This document shows positions 7,737 through 15,405 of a stretch of 24,752 nt of DNA, piece after piece (positions within the stretch are counted from its first letter, which is position 1; each line of letters opens with the position of its first letter). The position numbers were made by a program, and so were the translations under genes. Under the pieces are notes generated by a model. That model saw only the letters and a program-made list of their open reading frames with translations, searched no databases and was not told the DNA's origin. This stretch comes from Anaerolineaceae bacterium UBA700 (lineage in GTDB: Bacteria > Chloroflexota > Anaerolineae > Anaerolineales > Anaerolineaceae), in contig DBMK01000304.1 in NCBI GenBank assembly GCA_002298885.1, positions 9,549-34,300 of the forward strand, read 5' to 3'.

Positions 7737-8717
7737 TTAGGAGTGCTTTTTTCGAATATAGAATAAGCTCTGAATTCCGATAGCGATCAAGGTCAGCACA
7801 CCAACGCCGATTCTCGTCCACCAAGAGCTCAGTGTGCCATTAAACTGGAGAATAGACACGATCGAACCGTGGATCAATACTCCAAACAAGGTACCAATGA
7901 CATTGCCGACCCCGCCAGTTAATGCAGTTCCTCCTATTACTACAGCGGCAATGGAGTCGAGCTCCATTCCTGTTGCAAACTGTCCATAGCCTGCCAATAA
8001 TGACATGCTGAAGACAATTCCACCCAGAGCTGAACAAAGGCCACTGAACGCATACACCAAAATTTTTGTGCGAGGAACAGCCAGGCCCATCAGGAGAGCG
8101 GATTGTTCGTTATTACCCATGGCATAGATTGTGCGACCAAAGCGTGTGAAAAAGCTCAGGTAAATCGCCACCAGCAACATGATGGGGGCAACCAATGTTG
8201 GAGGGTAGACATACACATTGGGTAAGAAAGGGATATAAATCGGTGTCAACGCCAGACTCTTATACACCCCATCCGAAATGCTTACCGAGGTTAGACTGAT
8301 AATGTAAGCCATGCCGCGTGCGAAGAAAAGCCCCATCAAGGTCGCAATAAAAGGCTGCACTTTGAGCGTATGGATAATCCAACCCATGAGAGCCCCAAAT
8401 GCGATCCCTATTAGAATCATCAGGGGAATGACGATATACGGGCTCATCCCGCCCCGAAGCAATGCTGCGGAAGCCGTGCTGACCAGAGCAATCATTCCTC
8501 CCACCGAAAGATCAATCCCACCAGTGAGAATCACCAGCGTCATCCCAATTGAAACAAGGAACAAGCTGGCATCATTAATGAATAAATTGAAAAATACCTG
8601 TGGCTTCTGCATGGTGGGATACAGCTGTCCGCCAATGAAGTAAACAAAGAGGAAGACCGCAAAGGTTAATAGCAGGGGACCATGCTGCAAAAGGAAAAGC
8701 TTAGCTCGCTGTATCAT
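7737..8717 (-). CDS. yjfF: Sugar ABC transporter permease, YjfF-like
   Basis: This 326-residue inner-membrane permease belongs to the BPD_transp_2 (ribose/galactofuranose, carbohydrate uptake class 2) family. It has many hydrophobic segments and the family motif GMTLVILTGGIDLSVGGMIAL (about 58-78). A second block is ELDSIAAVVIGGTALTGGVGNVIGTLFG (about 252-279), and the segment FNGTLSSWWTRIGVG closely resembles E. coli YjfF. It is the last gene of the importer operon. Its start overlaps the end of the preceding permease gene by 17 bases, which indicates translational coupling. It should pair with the YtfT-like permease as a heterodimer. No strong terminator hairpin was seen after its stop. Confidence 0.9.
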   Translation of the reverse strand: MIQRAKLFLLQHGPLLLTFAVFLFVYFIGGQLYPTMQKPQVFFNLFINDASLFLVSIGMTLVILTGGIDLSVGGMIALVSTASAALLRGGMSPYIVIPLMILIGIAFGALMGWIIHTLKVQPFIATLMGLFFARGMAYIISLTSVSISDGVYKSLALTPIYIPFLPNVYVYPPTLVAPIMLLVAIYLSFFTRFGRTIYAMGNNEQSALLMGLAVPRTKILVYAFSGLCSALGGIVFSMSLLAGYGQFATGMELDSIAAVVIGGTALTGGVGNVIGTLFGVLIHGSIVSILQFNGTLSSWWTRIGVGVLTLIAIGIQSLFYIRKKHS

Positions 8718-9792
8718 GCTTGGAACCTCTTCGCTCGAATAATCGATTGATCAAACGGCTGGTGTAATCGGAGTAGAGCAGAATGACTATCAAGACCAGT
8801 ACTGCCTTGGCAGCTAACAAGGCATTGGCCTTCACACCCAGGCTATAGAGCGTTACGGTGAAGGTCCAGATAACCACCGCGCCGATGGCGCTGGCAAGCA
8901 TGGAGAATCGTCCGCCCGTCATCAAAGTCCCGCCCATAACGACTGCCAGGATGGCATCCAACTCATAGTACAGGCCATTGTTATTCCCGTCTGCACTGTG
9001 GACATAGGAGCTGAGGATCAGGCCGGCAATCGCGCCACAAAACCCGCAGAAAGTGTAAGCTATCAATTTGACGTTTTTTTCGTTGATGCCGCTGTAATAA
9101 GTTGATTTGGCATTGATTCCAACCGACTCAATGAACAAGCCGATGGCGGTCTTTCGGGTTAATAACCAACCCAGAGCCAATACTGCCGCAACAATATAAA
9201 TCGAGACCGGCAGCCCCAGGATATAACCGTTCCCAAACCAGAAATAGGGCGTGTAATAAATCGTCATGATTTGCCCATTTGTGATCAGTTGGGCAATTCC
9301 ACGGCCTGCAACCATCAGAACCAACGTAGCAACCATGGGTTGGATTCTTCCTCTTGAAACGAGTATTCCGTTCCATAAACCACATAATGTGCCAGCCGCA
9401 AGGTCGGCCAGGATGATGACCGCCAACGGAGTATTCGTTGCATTCTTGGTTAAAATCTCATTCGAGATCAATTGATTTCCCAGCGCCGGATTGATCAACA
9501 CGGCGCCCATTGCCGCCGAGATTGCGATTACGGCACCAACGGAAAGGTCGACTCCGCCCGTTGCAATCACCAATGTCATTCCAATTGCCACCAGCATGAG
9601 CGGGGCCCCATTATTGAAGATATCAATGATGTTTCCGTATAAATGATTTCCGTACACAGGGTCTTGCAAGATGCCAAGTTTGAAGAAATTTGGGTTAACA
9701 ATGACATTAAATAAGAGGATTAGGATCCAGGCTACCAATGGCCAGAATGACCGGCTTTCACGTATTTTTCTAAGAAAAGATATTTTTTTCAT
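8701..9792 (-). CDS. ytfT: Sugar ABC transporter permease, YtfT-like
   Basis: This 363-residue membrane permease partners the YjfF-like protein. The hallmark GMTLVIATGGVDLSVGAVIAI is near residues 73-93. Blocks shared with E. coli YtfT include GLWNGILVSRGRIQPMVATL, LMVAGRGIAQLITNGQI, LLTRKTAIGLFIESVGIN and ELDAILAVVMGGTLMTGGRF. The start codon overlaps the stop of the ATPase gene by four bases (ATGA), a classic coupling, and GGGAGA lies just upstream. The substrate is probably a furanose sugar by analogy with the galactofuranose importer. The araA neighbour makes an arabinose-type sugar plausible (inference). Confidence 0.92.
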   Translation of the reverse strand: MKKISFLRKIRESRSFWPLVAWILILLFNVIVNPNFFKLGILQDPVYGNHLYGNIIDIFNNGAPLMLVAIGMTLVIATGGVDLSVGAVIAISAAMGAVLINPALGNQLISNEILTKNATNTPLAVIILADLAAGTLCGLWNGILVSRGRIQPMVATLVLMVAGRGIAQLITNGQIMTIYYTPYFWFGNGYILGLPVSIYIVAAVLALGWLLTRKTAIGLFIESVGINAKSTYYSGINEKNVKLIAYTFCGFCGAIAGLILSSYVHSADGNNNGLYYELDAILAVVMGGTLMTGGRFSMLASAIGAVVIWTFTVTLYSLGVKANALLAAKAVLVLIVILLYSDYTSRLINRLFERRGSKHDTAS

Positions 9793-11303
9793 AATTCTCC
9801 CGCCATGGTGTGGATCAGGGTTTGATCGTCCACGTTGCCGGAATATTCGGCGACTTTTTTATGGTCACGCAACACCGCAATCCGATCACTGACGCGAAGT
9901 ACTTCTTCCATCTCAGAGGAGATGAACACACACGATTTACCCTCCTCTGCCAGTTCCAGCACCAGTTTTTGAATCTCTGCTTTTGCCCCCACGTCAATCC
10001 CGCGAGTGGGTTCATCCAAAATCAAGACCTTGGGATCCGTCGCAAGCCAGCGGGCAAGAATGACCTTCTGTTGATTGCCGCCGCTTAAATTCTTGACCAA
10101 TTGCTCTGAAGAAGGGGTGACGATCCCCAGCAACTTAATGTACTTCTCGGATATTTCATTTTGTTTCTGTTTGGACAGGAATTTGAACCATCCATTGCGC
10201 GCCTGCAAGGCAAGAATAATATTTTCGCGAATGGTCAGGTCTCCTGCAATTCCTTCCGCCTTACGATCTTCAGGACACAGGGCAATTCCGCGTTTCAAGG
10301 ATTCGAGGGGGGAAAACCGATTCACTTTCTCACCGGACACGACGAGCGAGCCGCTGTCGGGAGAATCAATACCAAAGATCAATCCTGCCATCTCTGTACG
10401 CCCGGAGCCGAGCAGTCCGGCGATTCCCAATATCTCATGGGAGTTAATCTCGAGGTCCATCGGCTCGAGTGATCCTTTCAGGCCCAGCTTTTTCGCTTCC
10501 ACCAGGTGTTCTTTGTCCTTATTTACCTCCTCTTCAACTTTCTCCTTTGATATCGCATCCAGATCGGTCAAACTGCGTCCCAACATTTTGGCAACCAGCT
10601 CAACCCGCGGCAGGGTGGCAGTGTCAAATGTGCCAACCAGCCTGCCATTGCGAAGTACCGTGATCCGGTCCGCAACTTGATAGACCTGGTCCAGGAAATG
10701 AGTGATGAAAATAATTCCAATGCCCTCCCCTTTCAGTTTCCGCATCAAGTCAAAGAGCAGGTTGGTTTCATGGATATCCAGGCTGGATGTAGGCTCATCG
10801 AGAATCAGCACCCTGGCGGACAGAACTTCAAGAGCACGGGTAATGGCGACCATCTGCTGGATCGCAACAGAATAACTTCCCAGAGAACGGGTTACGTCGA
10901 TATCAAGGCTCATTCGATCGATCGCCATGCGAGCCAGGTCATTCATTTTTTGCCAATCAATACTTCCGAAACGATGAGGCTCGTGCCCCAGCATGATGTT
11001 CTCGGCAACAGAAATATTTGTGCAAAGATTGACTTCCTGATAAACCGTGCTGATGCCAAGCGCTTGAGAATGCTGCGGCGATCGAACCTGAACAAGTTTT
11101 CCATCCAACTCAATTGTGCCTTGATCAGGCTGTTCCACGCCCGTCAGAACTTTGATGAGGGTGGATTTTCCAGCCCCATTTTCCCCCATTAGAGCATGGA
11201 TCTCCCCTCTCCTCAAAACAAATTCAACATCCTCGAGGGCGATCACCCCTGGGAAGGATTTCGTGATTCCCTGCAATTTTACAATGGTTGGAATGTCTAT
11301 CAT
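9789..11303 (-). CDS. ytfR: Sugar ABC transporter ATPase, YtfR-like, two ABC domains
   Basis: This 504-residue cytosolic ATPase energises sugar import and has the tandem-domain layout of RbsA/MglA/YtfR. Domain 1 has an intact Walker A (GENGAGKST, 40-48) and Walker B (VLILDEPTSSLD, 165-176). Its signature is degenerate (SYSVAIQQM instead of LSGGQ). Domain 2 has the usual degenerate P-loop (GLLGSGRTE, about 295-303) but a canonical signature LSGGNQQKV and Walker B VLILDEPTRGID. This complementary pattern is normal for the family and leaves one fully competent composite site. It is separated from the upstream binding-protein gene by 136 bases with a strong hairpin, and it overlaps the downstream permease by four bases. 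Confidence 0.94.
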   Translation of the reverse strand: MIDIPTIVKLQGITKSFPGVIALEDVEFVLRRGEIHALMGENGAGKSTLIKVLTGVEQPDQGTIELDGKLVQVRSPQHSQALGISTVYQEVNLCTNISVAENIMLGHEPHRFGSIDWQKMNDLARMAIDRMSLDIDVTRSLGSYSVAIQQMVAITRALEVLSARVLILDEPTSSLDIHETNLLFDLMRKLKGEGIGIIFITHFLDQVYQVADRITVLRNGRLVGTFDTATLPRVELVAKMLGRSLTDLDAISKEKVEEEVNKDKEHLVEAKKLGLKGSLEPMDLEINSHEILGIAGLLGSGRTEMAGLIFGIDSPDSGSLVVSGEKVNRFSPLESLKRGIALCPEDRKAEGIAGDLTIRENIILALQARNGWFKFLSKQKQNEISEKYIKLLGIVTPSSEQLVKNLSGGNQQKVILARWLATDPKVLILDEPTRGIDVGAKAEIQKLVLELAEEGKSCVFISSEMEEVLRVSDRIAVLRDHKKVAEYSGNVDDQTLIHTMAGEL

Positions 11304-11352
11304 GGAAGCAACCTGTCATTCAGCGCTTTTACGTTTTCCAATTATTATATAG

Positions 11353-11387
11353 CAGGGAAGCGGCGTTTTGTTGGCGCCGCTTCCCTG
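11353..11387 (-). promoter_or_regulatory. Intercistronic hairpin between binding protein and ATPase genes
   Basis: A perfect 13-bp stem (CAGGGAAGCGGCG, CGCCGCTTCCCTG) has a 9-base loop. It lies 52 bases after the binding-protein stop and 49 bases before the ATPase start. There is no T-run on the minus strand after it, so it is better read as an mRNA-stabilising or attenuating structure that keeps binding-protein mRNA above importer mRNA, as in other sugar ABC operons (inference). Confidence 0.65.
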
Positions 11388-11439
11388 TTTACCAGATCAG
11401 TCCGCGCTGGGGTACGTAGACTTCATGCGACTGTTAAAT

Positions 11440-12462
11440 TTAGTACTTACGAGTAGGCAGCAATTCGGCGGCTTTGTCGGGATAATAGACCGTCTCGTTG
11501 GTGAGTACTTCCCGGTCAATTGCCTGGCCGTTCATGAGTTTTAGAGCCATGTCGTAGACCTGCGGTCCGAGGAGAGGATTGCATTCAACATCGGCCTGGA
11601 ACCATCCGTCGACCATAGCCTGGAAGCCACCGCGAGTGCCGTCCACTGAGACGATCTTGAGATCGCCTGGTTTTATGCCGGCTGCTTTCAAGGCTTCGAT
11701 GCCACCGATCCCCATATCATCATTGTGGAAGAAAATGCCCTGGAAATCAGTACCGGCCTTGTATTTCTGCAGGAAAGCTTGAACCACAGGCAGAGCTTCG
11801 GCGCGGGTAAAGTTACCCGTCTGGGTATCCAAAATCTTGATGTTGGGGTTTAGTTTTTCGCGGAAACCCTTTGCGCGGCCAACTGCTGCGCCGGAGCCGG
11901 TTGTTCCAGAGATTTCAAGGATTGCCCCGCCATTGGGCAGGAGTTTATTGTACTCTGCTGCGGCGCGTTGACCTTCCAGCACCATATCGGAGCCAATGTG
12001 GGACGCATACAGGGATTTATCAGCGCTGACGGAGCGGTCCACAATGATGACAGGGATACCGGCATTGTGGGCTTCAGTTAAAACCGCATCCCAACCATCT
12101 TCAACCACTGGGGGCAGGGCGATCACACTTACGCCCTGCTGGATGCAGGTGCGTACGGCAGAGATTTGATTTTCCTGTTTCTGCTGGGCATCGGAAAATA
12201 CCAACTGTTTGATGCCTTTCTCCGTGGCCGTATCCTTGAACGAAGCGGTATCGGCCGTGCGCCAGTCACTTTCGGCACCGAGTTGAGGGAAGCAAAGCAC
12301 CATATCTTTATAGGTACAATTGGGGCCGCAGGCGGCCTGTCCGAAAGGTTTGGCTGCGGGGGCTGTGGGTTGGACAGCCGGAGCAGAAGTGGCAGCCGGT
12401 GCGCATGCGCTAAGGACAAAGGTTGCAATCATTATGATGCTTAGGATCTTTGCGATCTTCAT
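11440..12462 (-). CDS. ytfQ: Sugar-binding lipoprotein of the importer, YtfQ-like
   Basis: This 340-residue secreted receptor delivers sugar to the permeases. The N-terminus is a lipoprotein signal peptide (MKIAKILSIIMIATF) with lipobox LSAC and modified Cys at about residue 20, then an Ala/Pro-rich linker. The mature part is a type-I periplasmic-binding fold with YtfQ blocks: PQLGAESDWRTADT, DAQQKQENQISAVRT, PPVVEDGWDAVLTEA, IVDRS, FFHNDDMGIGGIEAL and VSVDGTRGGFQAMVDG. AAAGGAG lies 8 bases before the start. It is the first gene of the importer operon, behind a promoter with a candidate LacI-type operator. It is clearly paralogous to the product at 12869-13876. The ligand is probably a furanose sugar, inferred from YtfQ and from araA nearby. 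Confidence 0.93.
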   Translation of the reverse strand: MKIAKILSIIMIATFVLSACAPAATSAPAVQPTAPAAKPFGQAACGPNCTYKDMVLCFPQLGAESDWRTADTASFKDTATEKGIKQLVFSDAQQKQENQISAVRTCIQQGVSVIALPPVVEDGWDAVLTEAHNAGIPVIIVDRSVSADKSLYASHIGSDMVLEGQRAAAEYNKLLPNGGAILEISGTTGSGAAVGRAKGFREKLNPNIKILDTQTGNFTRAEALPVVQAFLQKYKAGTDFQGIFFHNDDMGIGGIEALKAAGIKPGDLKIVSVDGTRGGFQAMVDGWFQADVECNPLLGPQVYDMALKLMNGQAIDREVLTNETVYYPDKAAELLPTRKY

Positions 12463-12498
12463 CTCGTACTCTCCTTTTGAATGGGTTCATGATCAAGG

Positions 12499-12529
12499 GC
12501 GAAGCTTTCCCCGGGGAAACCAGCTTCGC
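12499..12529 (-). promoter_or_regulatory. Leader hairpin before the importer operon
   Basis: GCGAAGCT (12499-12506) pairs with AGCTTCGC (12522-12529). The interior is itself palindromic (TTTCCCCGGGGAAA, 12506-12519), giving a long stem with a two-base bulge. It stands 22 bases upstream of the ribosome-binding site. It could influence translation or mRNA stability of the binding-protein gene. Confidence 0.5.
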
Positions 12530-12684
12530 AAAACGAACACGACCGTACAACCTGAGAACTTCAGGCTTGCTAATGGGATAGAAGCATCCCCGGGCAATAG
12601 AAATGGAAAGGATACAGGTATGTTTTGTTTTCGCGCCACCTCCCTTATGAATATTGAAGATCAATTGTGTGGAGAAGAGAATAT

Positions 12685-12703
12685 GTTAGCGTTCCCGTTA
12701 TCG
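12685..12703. promoter_or_regulatory. Candidate LacI-type operator of the importer operon
   Basis: GTTAGCGTTCCCGTTATCG matches the element upstream of lacI-araA (7604-7622) at 17 of 19 bases. It contains two GTTANCG units 12 bases apart. It lies about 13-31 bases downstream of the start point predicted from the promoter at 12723-12751, a classic place for a repressor to block transcription. Confidence 0.65.
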
Positions 12704-12722
12704 TTCACGGTTTTTCAAATCC

Positions 12723-12751
12723 AGTATATAGTTCCGGAAAGTGAATGTCCA
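12723..12751 (-). promoter_or_regulatory. Promoter of the importer operon
   Basis: On the minus strand, TGGACA (12746-12751, five of six consensus bases) and TATACT (12723-12728, five of six) are separated by exactly 17 bases. Transcription should start near 12716, leaving a leader of about 254 bases. Confidence 0.6.
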
Positions 12752-12800
12752 TGTGTTTTTTTAAGGGCGAGGTTAATTTTCTTCCTCATTCGCGAGGTAT

Positions 12801-12833
12801 AAAAATAGCCTTTCCCATGGAAAGGCTATTTTT
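12801..12833. terminator. Bidirectional terminator after the sensor operon
   Basis: A perfect 15-bp stem (AAAAATAGCCTTTCC, GGAAAGGCTATTTTT) has a CAT loop and T-rich tails on both strands. It lies 36 bases past the stop of the second binding-protein gene on the minus strand, and it separates the sensor operon from the importer promoter. Confidence 0.85.
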
Positions 12834-12868
12834 TTGGACAGGAGGTTAACTTTCTTATCTAAAGGTTC

Positions 12869-13876
12869 TCAGTATTTGCGCGTAGGGAGGATGGCAGCGG
12901 CGACATCCGGGTAGTAAATGCTCTCCTCGGAAGGGATCCACTTGGGGACGGTTTCGCCATTGGCCACTTTTAAAGCCAGGTCAAAGAATTGGGGGCCCAA
13001 TAGTGGATTGCACTCCACGGTGGCATTCAGTTTGCCGTCGATCATGGCCTGGAAGGCGTCCCGAATTGCATCGATCGAAACGATCTTGATATCCTGGCCG
13101 GGTTTAAATCCGGCCTCTTCGATGGACTTAATGGCGCCGATGGCCATGTCATCGTTGTGAGAAAAAAGAGCATCAATTTTTCCCTTGTAGCTCTTTAAGA
13201 TATCTGCCATGACTTCTTTGCCCTTGGCCCTGGTAAAATCGCCGCTTTCTGAAACGACGATGTGCATTTGTGGATAATTTGCCAGGATTTCTCGAAAACC
13301 TTTATAGCGGTCAATCGCAGGCGCAGAATCGGGCGTCCCGGTCAGCTCGACGATATTGCCTTTGCCGTTCAGTAGCTTGACCATCACCCGAGCCGCATTG
13401 CGCCCTTCCTCAACAAAATCGGAGCCCATGTGGGTGGTATACAGGTCATCCGGAACAGTTGCGCCCCGATCGAGGAGGATGATCGGGATACCGGCATCTC
13501 TGGCTTCCTGGAAAACCGATTCCCAGCCGGTCTCTACCACCGGCGAAACGCCGATCACATCCACTTTTTGAAAGATGAAGGTGCGGATAGCCTTGATCTG
13601 ATTCTCTTGTTTTTGCTGGCCATCGGAGAATAACAGCTCCACTCCCAGGTTTTTCGCCGCTGTTTGGATCGACTCGGTGTTGCCGGTGCGCCATTCGCTC
13701 TCAGCGCCCACCTGAGAAAAACCGACCACCAGGTTTTTATAGGTCTTTTTACCCGAGGCCGCATTCGAGGAGGCCGGGGTTAGAGACGGACTGCCATTTT
13801 GACGGCAGCCGGATAGAATCAATATCAGAAGGGCGATCAGGCACGTGTTGATCACGGCTGTTTTTTGCTTATCCAT
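12869..13876 (-). CDS. Second YtfQ-like binding lipoprotein, probable sensory receptor
   Basis: This 335-residue lipoprotein begins MDKQKTAVINTCLIALL with lipobox LSGC, then a short linker and a type-I periplasmic-binding fold. It shares block after block with the importer's receptor: SQVGAESEWRTGNTES, DGQQKQENQIKAIRT, SPVVETGWESVFQEA, LLDRG, FSHNDDMAIGAIKSI and the same C-terminus LPTRKY. An upstream ATG at 13909 is open, but the ATG at 13876 has AGAGGAA about 7 bases before it and a proper signal peptide. The start overlaps the kinase gene by eight bases. It has no permease or ATPase partner in its own operon. It most likely presents sugar to the kinase, as XylFII does for LytS in clostridia (inference), though it might also feed the neighbouring importer. 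Confidence 0.88.
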   Translation of the reverse strand: MDKQKTAVINTCLIALLILILSGCRQNGSPSLTPASSNAASGKKTYKNLVVGFSQVGAESEWRTGNTESIQTAAKNLGVELLFSDGQQKQENQIKAIRTFIFQKVDVIGVSPVVETGWESVFQEARDAGIPIILLDRGATVPDDLYTTHMGSDFVEEGRNAARVMVKLLNGKGNIVELTGTPDSAPAIDRYKGFREILANYPQMHIVVSESGDFTRAKGKEVMADILKSYKGKIDALFSHNDDMAIGAIKSIEEAGFKPGQDIKIVSIDAIRDAFQAMIDGKLNATVECNPLLGPQFFDLALKVANGETVPKWIPSEESIYYPDVAAAILPTRKY

Positions 13877-15404
13877 TTTCTTTTTCCTCTGCTGCGCTTT
13901 TTTCAGCATGATCCTGCAAGGGAATGGTCACAGTAACGCATGTACCTTCGTGATACTTGCTCTGGATGGTGAGGCCGTACTGTTTTCCATAATACAACTT
14001 GATGCGTTTGTTGACGTTTTCCAGTCCAAAACCGCCTTCCTTGAATGAAAAATCATCCAGCTCGCTGTTCATGGCGGTTCGGATGGCGCTGAGCTTGTAG
14101 GGGGTAAACCCTACCCCGTTGTCCAGGATCTCGAAGATCGCCAGGTTCTGGCCGGCGCGTCTGGCCCGCACGGTGATGGTGCCTCCGTCGCGTTTATTTT
14201 TAATCCCGTGATACAGGGCGTTTTCTACCAACGGCTGGAGGGTGAGCTTAAGGATCGTGCCGTTCAGGATATCCTCATCGACCTCGATCTTATAGTCCAG
14301 GATGTCGTGATAGCGCATTTTCTGGATAGTCATGTAACTTTTGACGTGTTCAATCTCCTGGTCGATGGTGATCCAGTCCTGGCCGCGGCTCAAGGTGATT
14401 CTGAAAAAGCTGGAAAGGGCGCTGACAATCTCGATCACTCGATCGTTTTGCTTGGCCTGTGCCATCCAGACAATTGTATCGAGGGTGTTATACATGAAAT
14501 GCGGATTGATCTGCGCCTGCAAGGCCTTCAACTCGGCTTTTTTCAGGTTCTCCTGTTCCTTTATTTTCGAATCCAGCAAATCACGAATTTTTCCGATCAT
14601 AATGTTGAAGCTCAACCCCAGCTCGGTGATCTCGTCCACGTTCTTACTGGTGATCAAGGCGCTCAGGTCATTTTTGGTGATGGTGGTGGTGACGTCATGC
14701 AGCTTCTTAATTGGGATATAAATGCTGGCCGAGATCATCCAGGCCGCCAGGACGGAAAACCCGACCACCAGGGGCAACAGGATCAGGTAGAGAATCGCAA
14801 GCTGGATGAAGTTGTCGCGATTCTCCTTGTACTGCTGGTCGGCCTGGTTTACCTCAAATAGCATGTATTCCTGGATGCTGGTCTCAACCACGTCTGAAAC
14901 ACCACGGATGTTATCCAACACCAGTTCGTTATCGGCCACGCGGCTGCCGGCTGCAATTTGCGCCCCCATCTTATCCACGTAGTGGGTGAGTGTGACCATG
15001 GTACGGCGGACTACGTCCAGCTTGATTTTGGATTTATCCGAGCTGGCGTTAGCCATCATCGATTCGATCTGGGCGTTCACCTGGTTGATGATCTGGTATT
15101 GATTTCCATCCTTGAAATCTTTTTTCCCGGCTACGATATTCCACATTTCTGTGTCAATGGCCGGCTTGATATAGCCGTTGATGCTGTTTGCCGCCGTGAT
15201 GTTGGTGATGATGGCATCGTAATTGCGGTTATACTGGGCCACTTCCAGGATCATCACCGTCAGCATGGCGGCCAGAAGCGTGATCACGGTAAAGAAGGAG
15301 ATCAGGATCTTGGATCGCAGCGAGATATTGATGCGGGAAAACAGGCCGATCATTCTCTCCATATACTTTGGCAGCGGTTTTTCTTCGGACAGGCCAATAT
15401 TCAT
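13869..15404 (-). CDS. YesM-type sensor histidine kinase
   Basis: This 511-residue membrane kinase has two membrane spans (about 33-54 and 202-228). They flank a mostly helical outside domain of about 147 residues, followed by a HAMP linker (about 229-281). The His_kinase (PF06580) domain has H302 within LQAQINPHFMYNTLDT. The ATPase part has its N-box (PLVENALYHGIKN, N395), G1 (LDNGVGF) and G2 (GGFGLENVNKRI). This is the LytS/YesM class, which usually phosphorylates a YesN-type AraC regulator, encoded here one base upstream. The outside domain shows no recognisable sugar-binding fold. Sensing through the binding lipoprotein encoded immediately downstream is therefore likely (inference). Confidence 0.93.
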   Translation of the reverse strand: MNIGLSEEKPLPKYMERMIGLFSRINISLRSKILISFFTVITLLAAMLTVMILEVAQYNRNYDAIITNITAANSINGYIKPAIDTEMWNIVAGKKDFKDGNQYQIINQVNAQIESMMANASSDKSKIKLDVVRRTMVTLTHYVDKMGAQIAAGSRVADNELVLDNIRGVSDVVETSIQEYMLFEVNQADQQYKENRDNFIQLAILYLILLPLVVGFSVLAAWMISASIYIPIKKLHDVTTTITKNDLSALITSKNVDEITELGLSFNIMIGKIRDLLDSKIKEQENLKKAELKALQAQINPHFMYNTLDTIVWMAQAKQNDRVIEIVSALSSFFRITLSRGQDWITIDQEIEHVKSYMTIQKMRYHDILDYKIEVDEDILNGTILKLTLQPLVENALYHGIKNKRDGGTITVRARRAGQNLAIFEILDNGVGFTPYKLSAIRTAMNSELDDFSFKEGGFGLENVNKRIKLYYGKQYGLTIQSKYHEGTCVTVTIPLQDHAEKSAAEEKENG

Positions 15405-15405
15405 C

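Larger units (their letters stand above)
12463..12868. other. Regulatory gap upstream of the importer operon
   Basis: These 406 bases have no credible gene. In minus-strand order they hold the terminator of the sensor operon (12801-12833), a well-spaced promoter (12723-12751), an operator-like element (12685-12703), a leader of about 250 bases and a stable hairpin near the ribosome-binding site (12499-12529). Confidence 0.7.

Noticed and set aside
9789..11303. Defective ABC ATPase because of a degenerate signature and second P-loop
   Set aside because: The complementary degeneracy is the normal state of RbsA/MglA/YtfR-type tandem ATPases.
12410..12664. 84-residue minus-strand open frame in the importer leader
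   Set aside because: It has no domain or good context, overlaps the receptor gene start in another frame, and covers the leader hairpin.
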